Shown here: piece after piece, positions 51,046 to 62,146 of the stretch | How positions within the stretch are numbered: the first letter of the stretch is position 1 | How the letters are laid out: each line of letters starts with the position of its first letter | Assembly: GCF_010894435.1 (NCBI RefSeq) | Contig: NZ_JAAIXZ010000003.1 | Span: 434,001-498,000 of the forward strand | Reading direction: 5' to 3' | DNA: 64,000 nt | Source of the DNA: Pyxidicoccus trucidator | Lineage (GTDB): Bacteria; Myxococcota; Myxococcia; Myxococcales; Myxococcaceae | Program-made: the position numbers and the translations under genes | Notes under the pieces: generated by a model | Databases searched by the model: none | What the model was told of the DNA's origin: nothing | The model's input: only the letters and a program-made list of their open reading frames with translations

Positions 51046-52479
51046 ATGTTCGGATTGGCCTACCTGGACCCCCACCGCTTCCGTCAGCTGCTGCTTCGCT
51101 CCGTGGCGCTGCCGGCCACCTTGATGGCGCTGCTGGCGGTGCTGCTCTTCTGGGAAGTGCGCCAGCTCCTCCTGGCGGATGAGTCGGCGGACCGCTCCGA
51201 CGCGGTGCTGGCCCAGGCCACCGAGGTGCGCCAGCTCCTCGTCGACCGGGAGACGGGGGTGCGCGGCTTCCTCCTCACCGGGGACGAGTCCTTCCTGGCG
51301 CCCTATCACTCCGCGGGCAAGGTCCTGCCAGAAGCGTTGGCCCGGCTGGACTCGAGTGTGGCGGACGCGCCGGACCAGCAGGCCCGGCTCGCGGAGCTCC
51401 GTCGGCGCTCGGCGGGCTGGGAGGCCTTCGCCGCCGATGAGCTCCGGCGGTACCGCAACCAGGAAGACTGGGTGAAGCTGGTCGCCGAGGGAGAGGGCAA
51501 GCGTCGCATGGACGGCCTGCGCCAGCTCCTGGACGAGCTGGCCTTCGTGGAGCGCGAGCGGGCCACCCAGCGCAGCGCCCTGGCCGAGCGCCAGGCCCGG
51601 CTGGTGCTGTGGGGTGGCGCCGCCTGGCTGCTCTTCCTGGGCCTGCTGCTGGCCTGGTTGTCCCGGCGCCAGCTCGTGCTCCTGTCCGGCGACTATGAGT
51701 CCCTGCTGGAGCGAGCGCAGAGTCAGGCCAACGACTTGCGCGCCAGCGAGGCCCGGCTGGAGCAGCGCGTGGCCCAGCGCACCCAGGAGCTGACGGTGGC
51801 CAACCGCGAGCTGGAGTCCTTCAGCTACTCCGTCTCCCACGACTTGCGCGCCCCCCTGCGCGCGGTGGACGGCTTCAGTCAGGCGCTGCTGGAGGACGAG
51901 GGCGAGCGCATCTCCGAGGACGGCCACGAGCACCTGCGGCGGCTGCGCGCGGCGGCCACCCGGATGGGGCAGCTCATCGACGACCTGCTGCGGCTGTCCC
52001 GCCTCTCCCGCGCCGAGCTGACCCGCGAGCCGGTGGACCTGAGCGCCCTGGCCCGAGACGTGACGGACGGGCTCAAGCGCACCGAGCCCGGCCGCGACGC
52101 GACGTTCGACATCGCCCCCGGCCTCACGACGCGAGGGGACGCCCGCCTGCTGCGAGTTGTCCTGGAGAATCTGTTGGGCAACGCCTGGAAGTTCACCAGC
52201 CAGCGCTCCGGGGCCCGCATCGAATTTTTCGCCGAGTCCCAGGACGGGCGCCCCCATTACTGTGTCCGGGACAACGGCGTGGGATTCGACATGGCGTACT
52301 CGGGCAAGCTCTTCTCCCCCTTCCAGCGGCTGCACCGTCCCACCGAGTTTCCCGGCACTGGCATCGGCCTGGCGACCGTGCAGCGCATCATCCACCGTCA
52401 CGGCGGAGACATCACCGCGGAGGCGGCGCCCGACGGCGGCGCCACCTTCCGCTTCACCCTGGAGGAGTCGCACGCATGA
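51046..52479 (+). CDS. CHASE3-domain membrane histidine kinase
   Basis: 477 residues. First TM at about 17-38, a periplasmic CHASE3-like helical sensor (about 40-185; VRQLLVDRETGVRGFLLTGDESFLAPYHSA in part), and a second TM at about 186-206. A coiled coil (SQANDLRASEARLEQRVAQRTQEL) precedes HisKA with His265 in YSVSHDLRAPLRAVDGF, and HATPase has NLLGNAWKFT, DNGVGFDM and GTGIGLATVQRII. The DLRAPL-type HisKA is typical of phytochrome-like and CHASE3 kinases. Its stop overlaps the following receiver gene by 4 bp, so they are a cognate pair. Confidence 0.93.
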   Translation: MFGLAYLDPHRFRQLLLRSVALPATLMALLAVLLFWEVRQLLLADESADRSDAVLAQATEVRQLLVDRETGVRGFLLTGDESFLAPYHSAGKVLPEALARLDSSVADAPDQQARLAELRRRSAGWEAFAADELRRYRNQEDWVKLVAEGEGKRRMDGLRQLLDELAFVERERATQRSALAERQARLVLWGGAAWLLFLGLLLAWLSRRQLVLLSGDYESLLERAQSQANDLRASEARLEQRVAQRTQELTVANRELESFSYSVSHDLRAPLRAVDGFSQALLEDEGERISEDGHEHLRRLRAAATRMGQLIDDLLRLSRLSRAELTREPVDLSALARDVTDGLKRTEPGRDATFDIAPGLTTRGDARLLRVVLENLLGNAWKFTSQRSGARIEFFAESQDGRPHYCVRDNGVGFDMAYSGKLFSPFQRLHRPTEFPGTGIGLATVQRIIHRHGGDITAEAAPDGGATFRFTLEESHA

Positions 52480-52943
52480 ATGGCTCGGAGCGACCCATCC
52501 TCCTGGTGGAGGACAACCCGGATGACGCGGACCTGACCCTGCGGGCCTTCAAGCGCGCCGGCATCACCCGGCCGGTGGAGGTGGTGGGGGACGGCGTGGA
52601 GGCCCTCGACTATCTCTTCGCCCAGGGCCCCTACGCCAGCCGTGCCGGCCAGTCGCCGCCGGTGGTGGTGCTGCTGGACTTGAAGCTGCCGCGCATGGAC
52701 GGGCACGAGGTGCTGCGCCGCATCCGCGCGGACCCGCGCACGCGGCTGTTGCCGGTGGTCATCCTCACCTCCTCGGTGGAGGAGACGGACCTGGTGAAGG
52801 GCTATGGCGGCGGGGCCAACAGCTACGTGCGCAAGCCGGTGAGCTACACGGAGTTCGTGGAGGCGGCGCGCCAGCTGGGCCTGTACTGGCTGGTGCTCAA
52901 CCACGAGCCGCCCACCCGTCCACCCTCGGGGACGGCTGGATGA
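52476..52943 (+). CDS. Single-domain response regulator (Rcp1-like)
   Basis: 155 residues, receiver domain only. Acidic pair in LLVEDNPDDADL, phospho-acceptor Asp68 in VVVLLDLKLPRMDG, Thr in VILTSS and Lys in YVRKPVSY. The inserted loop after DYLFAQG and the VEDNPDD start are typical of Rcp1-type regulators paired with CHASE3 or phytochrome kinases. No output domain, so it probably passes phosphate on or acts by protein contact. Overlaps both neighbouring genes by 4 bp. Confidence 0.93.
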   Translation: MNGSERPILLVEDNPDDADLTLRAFKRAGITRPVEVVGDGVEALDYLFAQGPYASRAGQSPPVVVLLDLKLPRMDGHEVLRRIRADPRTRLLPVVILTSSVEETDLVKGYGGGANSYVRKPVSYTEFVEAARQLGLYWLVLNHEPPTRPPSGTAG

Positions 52944-54568
52944 AGCCGCTGCGGCTGCTGCTGGTGGAGGACAACCCGGACGACGCGGCGCTGGTGCTCC
53001 TGGAGCTCCGCCGCAACGGCTTCCGTCCGGAGGCCCTCCGCGTCCAGACGGCGGACGCGATGCGCCAGGCACTCGAGAGCACGGACTTCGAAATCATCCT
53101 CTCCGACTTCTCCATGCCCCACTTCACCGCGCTGGAGGCGCTGAAGCTGCTGCGGGAGACGGGGCGGGACATCCCCTTCATCGTCGTGTCCGGCAGCATC
53201 GGCGAGGACGAGGCGGTGGCGGCGATGCGCTCGGGCGCGCGCGACTACTTCGCCAAGGACCGACTGGTGCGGCTGGGCGCGGCGGTGGAGCGCGAGCTGG
53301 TGGAGGCCCGGGCCCGGCGCGAGCGCGCGCGGGTGGAGCTGGACCGGAACCTGCTCGCGCTCGCCAGCGAGGTGCTCACCGAGCCGCTGGACCTGGACGA
53401 GCGGCTGCGCCGGCTGGTGCAGCTGCCCGTGCCCAAGGTGGCGGACTGGTGCTCCCTGCGCATCCACGAGAAGGGGCGCGGGGGCCTGCGGCTGGTGGCG
53501 CTGGCGCACCCGGACGCGGCGCGGGCGGCGCGCATGTGGGAGGTGGACCAGCGCTTCCCCCTCGCGGTGGGCGCGGACTTCGGGCTCGCGCGGGTGCTCG
53601 CCACCGGCGAGCCGGAGCTGGTGGAGGAGGTGGCGGCGCGGCCCCGGTCCGTCACCGACGTCACGGAGTACCAGCAGACGCTGCGGGAGCTGGGCTTCCG
53701 CTCGGCGCTGCACGTGCCGCTGCGGGGCCGCTCCAGCGTGCTGGGCGTGCTGTCGCTGGCCATGGACGGTGCCCGGCGCCTGGGGCCGGTGGACCTGGCG
53801 CTGGCGCAGGAGCTGGCCCGGCGCGCGGGCCTGGTGCTGGAGAACGCGCACCTGTTCCGCGAGGTGCAGGACGCGGTGCAGCTGCGCGACGAGTTCCTCA
53901 CCGTGGCGGCGCACGAGCTGCGCACGCCGCTCACCACGCTGCGGCTCCAGCTGGGCTCGGTGCTGCACCACGCCGCCGTGACGCCGCTGGCCCCGGAGCT
54001 GGAGGCGCGGCTGGAGCGCAGCCTGCGCCAGGTGCTGCGGCTGGGGACGCTGGTGGAGGCGCTGCTGGACGTGTCCCGTCTCAGCAGCGGAGAGGTGAGC
54101 CTGTCCCCGGAGCGCCTGGAGCTCGCGGAGGTGGCGCGCGGGGTGGCGGAGCGCTATGGCGCGGAGGCGGAAGGGGTGGGCAGCGAGCTGCACGTGTCGC
54201 AGAAGCCCGGGCTGTGGGGCGCCTGGGACAGGGCGCGGGTGGAGCAGGCGGTGGCGGCGCTGGTGGCCAATGCGCTGAAGTTCGGCCCCGGCAGGCCGGT
54301 GGAGGTGGAGGTGTCACGGGCGGGGCCCATGGGCCGGGTGCGGGTGCTGGACCGGGGCATCGGGATTCCGGAGGACCAGCTGGAGCGCATCTTCGAGCGC
54401 TTCGGCCGGGCCGTCAGCTCGCGCTCGTACGGCGGGCTGGGCCTGGGGCTGTACCTCGCGAGGCGCGCCGCGGAGGCGCACGGAGGCCGCGCCTGGGCGG
54501 AGCCGCGCGAGGGTGGCGGAGCGATTTTCACCTTGGAGCTGCCGTTGGAGAAGGAGGAGCGTGAGTGA
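52940..54568 (+). CDS. REC-GAF-histidine kinase hybrid
   Basis: 542 residues, soluble. Receiver domain (about 4-120) with Asp56 in IILSDFSMP. GAF-like domain (about 145-305; VPKVADWCSLRIHEKG, LGFRSALHVPLRGRSSVLGVLSLAM). HisKA with His325 in TVAAHELRTPLTTLRLQL. HATPase with ALVANALKFGPG, DRGIGIPEDQLERIF and GLGLGLYLARRAAEAHGG. It probably takes phosphate from the preceding kinase pair and feeds the final receiver. It overlaps both neighbours by 4 bp, the last as GTGA. Confidence 0.93.
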   Translation: MKPLRLLLVEDNPDDAALVLLELRRNGFRPEALRVQTADAMRQALESTDFEIILSDFSMPHFTALEALKLLRETGRDIPFIVVSGSIGEDEAVAAMRSGARDYFAKDRLVRLGAAVERELVEARARRERARVELDRNLLALASEVLTEPLDLDERLRRLVQLPVPKVADWCSLRIHEKGRGGLRLVALAHPDAARAARMWEVDQRFPLAVGADFGLARVLATGEPELVEEVAARPRSVTDVTEYQQTLRELGFRSALHVPLRGRSSVLGVLSLAMDGARRLGPVDLALAQELARRAGLVLENAHLFREVQDAVQLRDEFLTVAAHELRTPLTTLRLQLGSVLHHAAVTPLAPELEARLERSLRQVLRLGTLVEALLDVSRLSSGEVSLSPERLELAEVARGVAERYGAEAEGVGSELHVSQKPGLWGAWDRARVEQAVAALVANALKFGPGRPVEVEVSRAGPMGRVRVLDRGIGIPEDQLERIFERFGRAVSSRSYGGLGLGLYLARRAAEAHGGRAWAEPREGGGAIFTLELPLEKEERE

Positions 54569-54933
54569 GCCGGCCGCTGCTGGTGGTGGATGACGACGCG
54601 GACCTGCGCGAGGCCCTGGAAGAGGTGCTGCGCGACGCGGGCTTCGAGGTGCTGGGCGCCAGCAATGGCAAGCACGCCCTGGAGGTGCTGGGCGCCATGC
54701 CCGAGCTGCCGGGCCTCATCCTGCTGGACATGATGATGCCGGTGCTGGACGGGGGCGGCTTCGCCCGCGCCATGCGCCAGGTGCCCGAGTGGAGAGACCT
54801 TCCCGTGCTCGTCTTCTCCGCGTCCGCCAACGCCCGCCAGGTGGCGGAGGAGATTGGTGCGTGCGGCCACCTGCGCAAGCCCGTGGACGTGGACACGCTC
54901 GTGGAGGCCGTGCGCAAGTGCAAGCGGCCCTGA
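54565..54933 (+). CDS. Single-domain response regulator
   Basis: 122 residues, receiver only. VVDDDADLREALEE, phospho-acceptor Asp55 in LILLDMMMPVLDG, Ser in LVFSAS and Lys in HLRKPVDVDTLVEAV. GTG start overlaps the kinase stop. It is the last gene of the four-gene phosphorelay operon and, having no output domain, needs an unlinked target. Confidence 0.92.
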   Translation: MSRPLLVVDDDADLREALEEVLRDAGFEVLGASNGKHALEVLGAMPELPGLILLDMMMPVLDGGGFARAMRQVPEWRDLPVLVFSASANARQVAEEIGACGHLRKPVDVDTLVEAVRKCKRP

Positions 54934-55056
54934 GCGCTCGCCCGGAGGCCTCCTGGCCTCGGGCTTCATCCCGCCCGCACCGGCGGTCCGCGTGAATTGA
55001 CGCCCCCGCGAGCCCACTGATAAGGGGTTACTTAACACCCTGTCTTCGGAGGGCTG

Positions 55057-57192
55057 ATGCACACCAACGCGCTCACGCTGTTACTGGTGCAGCTCATCGT
55101 CATCATCGGCCTGTCGCGGCTTATCGGCCGTGGCGCGAGGTGGCTGGGGCAACCGCTGGTCATCGCCGAGGTGGTGGCGGGCATCCTCCTGGGCCCGTCG
55201 CTGCTGGGGTGGGTGGCGCCGGGGGCGATGGAGTGGCTGTTCCCTGCGTCGTCGATGCCGGTGCTGAAGATGCTCAGCCAGGTGGGGCTGGTGCTCTTCA
55301 TGTTCCTCATCGGCCTGGAGCTGGACCCGAAGCTCCTGAAGGGGCGGGGGCATGCCTCGGTGGCCATCAGCCACACCAGCATCATCGTCCCCTTCGCGCT
55401 GGGCGCGGGGGCGGCGGCGCTGTGGCTGTACCGGAGCCTGTCGGACCCGGCGGTGCCGTTCAGCTCGTTCGTGCTCTTCATGGGCGTGGCGATGAGCATC
55501 ACCGCCTTCCCGGTGCTGGCGCGCATCCTCACGGAGCGGGGGCTGTTGCAGTCGAAGGTGGGCACGGTGGCCATCGCCTGCGCGGCGGTGGACGACGTGA
55601 CGGCGTGGTGCCTGCTGGCCTTCGTCGTCTCCATCGTCCGGGCCTCGAGCCTGGCGGACGCGGCGCTCACCACGGTGTTCGCCATGCTCTACATCGGCTT
55701 CGTGCTGGTGGTGGTGCGGCCCTTCCTGGCGCGGCTGGGGGCCCGGGTGGCCAGCCGTGAGGGGCTGACGCAGAACGTGGTGGCGGGCACGCTGGTGCTG
55801 CTGCTGGTGTCCGCGTGGGTGACGGAGCTCATCGGCATCCACGCCCTCTTCGGGGCCTTCCTCTTCGGTGCCGTCATCCCCAAGGAGGGCGGGCTGGCGG
55901 AGGCGCTGGCGGAGCGGCTGGAGGACGTGGCGGTGGTGCTGCTGTTGCCCGTCTTCTTCGCCTTCAGCGGCCTGCGCACGCAGATTGGCCTGCTGGACAG
56001 CGTGGAGGCGTGGATGACGTGTGGGGTCATCATCCTGCTGGCATGCGTGGGCAAGTTCGGTGGCAGCACGGTGGCGGCGCGGCTGACGGGCATGGGCTGG
56101 CGCGAGGCGGGCGCGGTGGGCGTGCTGATGAACACGCGCGGGCTGATGGAGCTCATCGTGCTCAACCTCGGCCTGGACCTGGGCGTCATCTCGCCCCAGC
56201 TCTTCACGATGATGGTGCTGATGGCGCTGGTGACGACGTTCATCACCACGCCGCTGCTGCGCTGGTTCTACCCGACGGAGGAGCTGACGCGGGACAGGCT
56301 CGCGCCGGTGACGACGCTGGAGGCGGGCCCGGCGCCCTACAGCGTCCTGATGTGCGTGTCGCACGGGCAGGCGGGGCCGGGCATGGCGTCGCTGGCGCGG
56401 GCGCTGGTGGGCGGCGAGCGCGCGCAGCTCCATGCGCTGCACCTGGTGCCTCCCGAGCGCGCGTCGCTGCGTCCGGACGCGGAGCGGAGCCCTCCGGCGG
56501 AGGGCGCGCTGGCGCCGCTGCTGGGACGGGCGGAGAAGCTGGGACTGGCGGTGCGCCCACTGTCCTTCGTGTCCGCCGAGCCCGCCGCGGACATCCTCCG
56601 CACGGCGCAGGCCCGGCGCGCGGACCTGGTGCTGCTGGGCTGGCACAAGCCCCTCTTCAGCCAGACGGTGCTGGGCGGCACGGTGCACGAGGTGATGGAG
56701 GCGGCGTCCGGCACGGTGGCGGTGCTGGTGGACCGGGGACTGTCGGACGTGAAGCGGGTGCTGGTGCCCTTCATCGGCAGCAGCCATGACCGGGCGGCGC
56801 TGGGGCTGGCGCGGCGGCTGATGCGGCAGTCGGGCGCGGAGGTGACGGTGCTGCACGTGACGTCGGACCTGGGCGGCGGCGGCGCGCGGGCCCAGGTGGA
56901 GGAGCTGTTCCCCTCCGAGGAGGGCGGCGTGCGACTGAAGGTGGTGCGGCACGCGGTGCCGGACGAGGCCGCGCTGGAGGAGGCGCGCCACGGGTATGAC
57001 CTGGTGGTGGTGGGCCTGGGCGCGCAGTGGGGCCTGGAGGACCGGCTCTTCGGCCTGCACCGCGAGCGCATCGTCCGCGACGCGCCGGGCTCGCTGCTCG
57101 TGGTCTGTCACCCGGAAGCCGCGCCCGCGGTGGAAGTCGCCGCCGCCGAGCGCGAGGAGTCCTCCAGCGGCGCGATGCCCGCGAGGAGCTGA
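55057..57192 (+). CDS. CPA2 cation:proton antiporter with USP-like C-terminus
   Basis: 711 residues. About twelve membrane helices (5-405) in the KefB/NhaS3-type pattern: GQPLVIAEVVAGILLGPSLLGW, FLIGLELDPKLL, MSITAFPVLARILTE and AAVDDVTAWCLLAFV, with the conserved Asp-Asp of the ion site, and LMNTRGLMELIVLNLG. The cytoplasmic tail has two universal-stress-protein-like halves (about 430-550 and 555-690; VKRVLVPFIGSSHDRAALGLARRL), which may bind nucleotide and gate transport. GGAGGG precedes the ATG. Likely exchanges Na+ or K+ for H+. Confidence 0.92.
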   Translation: MHTNALTLLLVQLIVIIGLSRLIGRGARWLGQPLVIAEVVAGILLGPSLLGWVAPGAMEWLFPASSMPVLKMLSQVGLVLFMFLIGLELDPKLLKGRGHASVAISHTSIIVPFALGAGAAALWLYRSLSDPAVPFSSFVLFMGVAMSITAFPVLARILTERGLLQSKVGTVAIACAAVDDVTAWCLLAFVVSIVRASSLADAALTTVFAMLYIGFVLVVVRPFLARLGARVASREGLTQNVVAGTLVLLLVSAWVTELIGIHALFGAFLFGAVIPKEGGLAEALAERLEDVAVVLLLPVFFAFSGLRTQIGLLDSVEAWMTCGVIILLACVGKFGGSTVAARLTGMGWREAGAVGVLMNTRGLMELIVLNLGLDLGVISPQLFTMMVLMALVTTFITTPLLRWFYPTEELTRDRLAPVTTLEAGPAPYSVLMCVSHGQAGPGMASLARALVGGERAQLHALHLVPPERASLRPDAERSPPAEGALAPLLGRAEKLGLAVRPLSFVSAEPAADILRTAQARRADLVLLGWHKPLFSQTVLGGTVHEVMEAASGTVAVLVDRGLSDVKRVLVPFIGSSHDRAALGLARRLMRQSGAEVTVLHVTSDLGGGGARAQVEELFPSEEGGVRLKVVRHAVPDEAALEEARHGYDLVVVGLGAQWGLEDRLFGLHRERIVRDAPGSLLVVCHPEAAPAVEVAAAEREESSSGAMPARS

Positions 57193-57202
57193 GAGGAACG
57201 TC

Positions 57203-57280
57203 ATGCCCCTGGGTGACACCCCGAAGCTGTTGCACATGGACACGAGCAGGTCGGAGCGCGCGCTGCCCGCGCGGCGCTGA
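57203..57280 (+). pseudogene. Decayed duplicate of the 5' end of the XRE-EIIA gene
   Basis: A 25-codon frame starts at 57203 (MPLGDTPKLLHMD) and stops at 57280. It parallels the true gene start at 57290 (MHLGATLRLLRVD) in sequence, and its upstream GCTGAGAGGAA matches the ribosome-site region of that gene. The two copies, about 57172-57241 and 57258-57328, are offset by about 87 bp and roughly three quarters identical by eye. It may be a remnant of a local duplication or a short leader peptide affecting the next gene. Confidence 0.5.
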
Positions 57281-57289
57281 GAGGAAGCC

Positions 57290-58108
57290 ATGCACCTGGG
57301 GGCCACCCTGAGGCTGTTGCGTGTCGATGCGGGCGTGTCCCTGCGGGACATGGCCCGGCGCATCGGCGTGTCGAGCGCGTACCTCAGCCGGGTGGAGAAC
57401 GGCGTGGACGCGCCGCCCACGCCCGAGCGGCTGGCGGCGATTGCCCGCGAGCTGGACGTGCCGCCCGCGCTGCTGATGGACGTGGCCCAGCGGGTGAGCC
57501 CGTACGTGGCGGGCTACCTGGAAGAGGTGCCCGGGGCGGGAACGCTCTTCCTCGAAATCGCGCGGCGGCGGCTGTCGGGCGCGCAGCTCACGCGGGTGCG
57601 CGCCTTCCTGGACTCGGAGTTCCCGGTGCGCGGCGCGCGGGCCGACGAGCCCGTGCCCCCGCTGGCGCCGCTGCTGGCCCCGGAGCGGGTGGTGGTGCAG
57701 CTGTCCTGCGCGGGCTGGGACGACGTGCTGGACGTGGTGGCCGGGCGCCTGAGCGCGGCGCTGCCGGGCGCGGACGCGGGGCGGCTGGTGGACGAATTGC
57801 GGCGGCGCGACGAGGAGTCCTCGTGCGCGGTGGGCGGCGGGGTGGCGGTGCCGCATGCCTTCCTGGCGGGCGCCACGCCGGTGGCGGCGCTGGTGACACT
57901 GGCGAAGCCGCTGAAGGTGGACACGCCGGACGGCCAGCCGCTCCGGCTGGTGGTGGCGGCGGTGGATGGCGGCCGGGGCCGCGTCCGGCTGATGCGGCTG
58001 GCGCACGTGGCACGGCTGGCCGCCCACGGGCTCGCGGACCGGCTGCTGGACGCGCGGCAGCCGCACCAGGTGCTCACCGTGCTGGAGGAACTGGAGTCGC
58101 TGCGCTGA
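57290..58108 (+). CDS. XRE HTH regulator fused to a PTS EIIA (type 2) domain
   Basis: 272 residues. XRE HTH at about 5-65 (LRLLRVDAGVSLRDMARRIGVSSAYLSRVENGVD in part). A linker with an additional helical part runs to about 120. A PTS EIIA-2 domain spans about 125-270 with phospho-acceptor-type His189 in GGGVAVPHAFLAG and the typical VVAAVDGG and MRLAHVARLAA segments. EIIA domains sense phosphotransfer status, so DNA binding may respond to carbon or nitrogen supply. It is separated by 1 bp from the convergent GNAT gene. An incomplete duplicate of its start lies just upstream. Confidence 0.88.
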   Translation: MHLGATLRLLRVDAGVSLRDMARRIGVSSAYLSRVENGVDAPPTPERLAAIARELDVPPALLMDVAQRVSPYVAGYLEEVPGAGTLFLEIARRRLSGAQLTRVRAFLDSEFPVRGARADEPVPPLAPLLAPERVVVQLSCAGWDDVLDVVAGRLSAALPGADAGRLVDELRRRDEESSCAVGGGVAVPHAFLAGATPVAALVTLAKPLKVDTPDGQPLRLVVAAVDGGRGRVRLMRLAHVARLAAHGLADRLLDARQPHQVLTVLEELESLR

Positions 58109-58109
58109 C

Positions 58110-58865
58110 TCAGCGGGCGCGGTACACCCAGCTCACCCAGCTGCCAAGCTCCCGGTAGCCCAGCCGCCGGTACACGCCCAGGCCCTGCGGTGTGGACTGG
58201 AGCACGGACGCCGTCATACCCCGCTTCCGCGCTCCGGCGAGCAGCCCGCGCATGACCTCCGTCGCCAGCCCGCGGCCTCGCGCCTCGGGGGCGGTGGCCA
58301 CCATGAAGATGCCGGCGGTGTCGCCCACGTCCTGCGCGAAGCCACAGGCCAGCGGCCGACCCGCCTCGCGTGCCACCAGCGTGTGCACGGGCAGCCGGGG
58401 CGGCCGGTTCCACACCTCCAGGGTGCCGCCCCAGCTTCCCCAGGCGGAGATGTTGAGCGCCACCAGGTCCTCCTGCGTTTCCGGCTCCTCCAGGGGGATG
58501 CCGGGGGGCACGTCCTGCACCTCGGCCAGCACCAGCCCCATGGCGTCCGTGACGCGCTCGTCGGGGCGGTAGCCGGCGCCGCCGAGCACCCGCCCCCCGT
58601 CGACGTCACCCGGCAGCACCACCACGCGCCACGCGGGCACGCCCTGGCCCCGGTAGAAGTCCTCCACGGCGGGCAGGCCCTGGGCGAGCGCTCCGGCGTC
58701 GGTGAAGTACGCCTGCTGGAAGTGCAGCTCCCCCAGGAAGGCGGGGAGGCAGAAGGCGTCCACCCCCGGCAGGCCCAGGTGGCGCAGCTGGCCCCGCTCC
58801 CGCTGGAGGTGCCGGAAGGCGATGACATTGGCGCGCAGACGCACGGTCAGTTCGGCATTCGTCAT
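58110..58865 (-). CDS. GNAT family N-acetyltransferase
   Basis: 251 residues from the ATG at 58865; a longer form from 58934 would overlap the divergent gene. The N-terminal half (1-130) is a degenerate GNAT-like repeat. The C-terminal half has the acetyl-CoA site: FMVATAPEARGRGLATEVMRGLLAGARKRG and LGVYRRLGYRELG. It transfers an acetyl group to an unknown amine. Cytoplasmic; divergent from the next gene with a 67-bp gap. Confidence 0.9.
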   Translation of the reverse strand: MTNAELTVRLRANVIAFRHLQRERGQLRHLGLPGVDAFCLPAFLGELHFQQAYFTDAGALAQGLPAVEDFYRGQGVPAWRVVVLPGDVDGGRVLGGAGYRPDERVTDAMGLVLAEVQDVPPGIPLEEPETQEDLVALNISAWGSWGGTLEVWNRPPRLPVHTLVAREAGRPLACGFAQDVGDTAGIFMVATAPEARGRGLATEVMRGLLAGARKRGMTASVLQSTPQGLGVYRRLGYRELGSWVSWVYRAR

Positions 58866-58932
58866 GGACGGGGCGGAGCGTACGCAAAAGCGCGCACCGG
58901 CGCCCCAGGGCGGGTAGGGTGCGCGGACGCAC

Positions 58933-59391
58933 ATGAGCAGCCCGCGTTTCTATGCCTTCGACCCTCGCGCCACGCGCATCGGCCTCTTCGTGGGAGCCTG
59001 TGTGCTGGCGGTGCTCGCCGCCTGGGCCATGGCCGACGCCCGGGAAGGTGGCGGCCTCCAGGCCATGGCTCGTGCCGGTGTCTCGGCGGGTCTGATGCTG
59101 GCCTTCCTCGTGTCCTTCCACCGGTTGCGGCCCCGCTCCGGCTGGGGCGTCACGGTGGACGCACGCGGCGTGCGCGTGGCCCGTCCCTTCAGCAAGAACG
59201 AGCTGGATTTGCACTGGGGCCAGATTGATTCCGTGCGCAGGCTCGGCCGGAGGGGGAACGTGCTCGGGCTGTTCCTCAAGGAAGAGGGAAGGGTGCTCGT
59301 CACCCGGCATCTCTTCGCCCGCCGGGCTGTTTTTGAAGAGTTGATCGCCGCGCTGGAGGAGCGACTTCCACCGCCGCGTTTCGACGCCTGA
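58933..59391 (+). CDS. Small two-TM protein with PH-like domain
   Basis: 152 residues. Two membrane helices (about 15-34 and 45-63) are followed by a cytoplasmic beta-rich domain WGVTVDARGVRVARPFSKNELDLHWGQIDSVRRLG and an end helix (AVFEELIAALEERL). This is the arrangement of bacterial PH/YcxB-like proteins. Function unknown. Precedes gyrB by 157 bp. Confidence 0.75.
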   Translation: MSSPRFYAFDPRATRIGLFVGACVLAVLAAWAMADAREGGGLQAMARAGVSAGLMLAFLVSFHRLRPRSGWGVTVDARGVRVARPFSKNELDLHWGQIDSVRRLGRRGNVLGLFLKEEGRVLVTRHLFARRAVFEELIAALEERLPPPRFDA

Positions 59392-59497
59392 GACCCGGGT
59401 TTCCGGGGTCGGCCGTCCGAGGGGGCGGCCGAGCGATTTTCATGAGTGTTTACGAAGCCTTGCAGCGCCTCACCGACCTTGTTCGGGGGGGCCTTAA

Positions 59498-61996
<2,499 letters not shown>

Positions 61997-62007
61997 GGTC
62001 GTCTGTT

Positions 62008-62044
62008 CCTGCCCCTCTTCCATCTCGGGAGAGGGGCAGGGTTC
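62008..62044 (+). terminator. gyrB terminator hairpin
   Basis: CCTGCCCCTCTTCC (62008-62021) pairs with GGGAGAGGGGCAGG (62027-62040) over 14 bp with one G-T pair and a 5-nt loop, then GTTCC. It starts 12 bp after the gyrB stop. The T-tract is weak but the stem is very stable. Confidence 0.7.
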
Positions 62045-62146
62045 CTCCTTGAGGCGACGAGCACCTTGCCGGTGACCACCGGGCTCTCACGCTGTGACGC
62101 CCTCCGGTTGGTTCCGTTGAGCCCCTCCTGGTAGGTTCCCCTCACC

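Noticed and set aside
48667-52473. A 1268-codon minus-strand open frame
   Set aside because: It crosses the SitA, immunity and CHASE3 kinase genes in antisense; its His/Gln/Arg/Gly-rich translation has no domain.
55081-57420. A 779-codon minus-strand open frame
   Set aside because: It is antisense to the antiporter and is His/Gln/Arg-rich with no family pattern.
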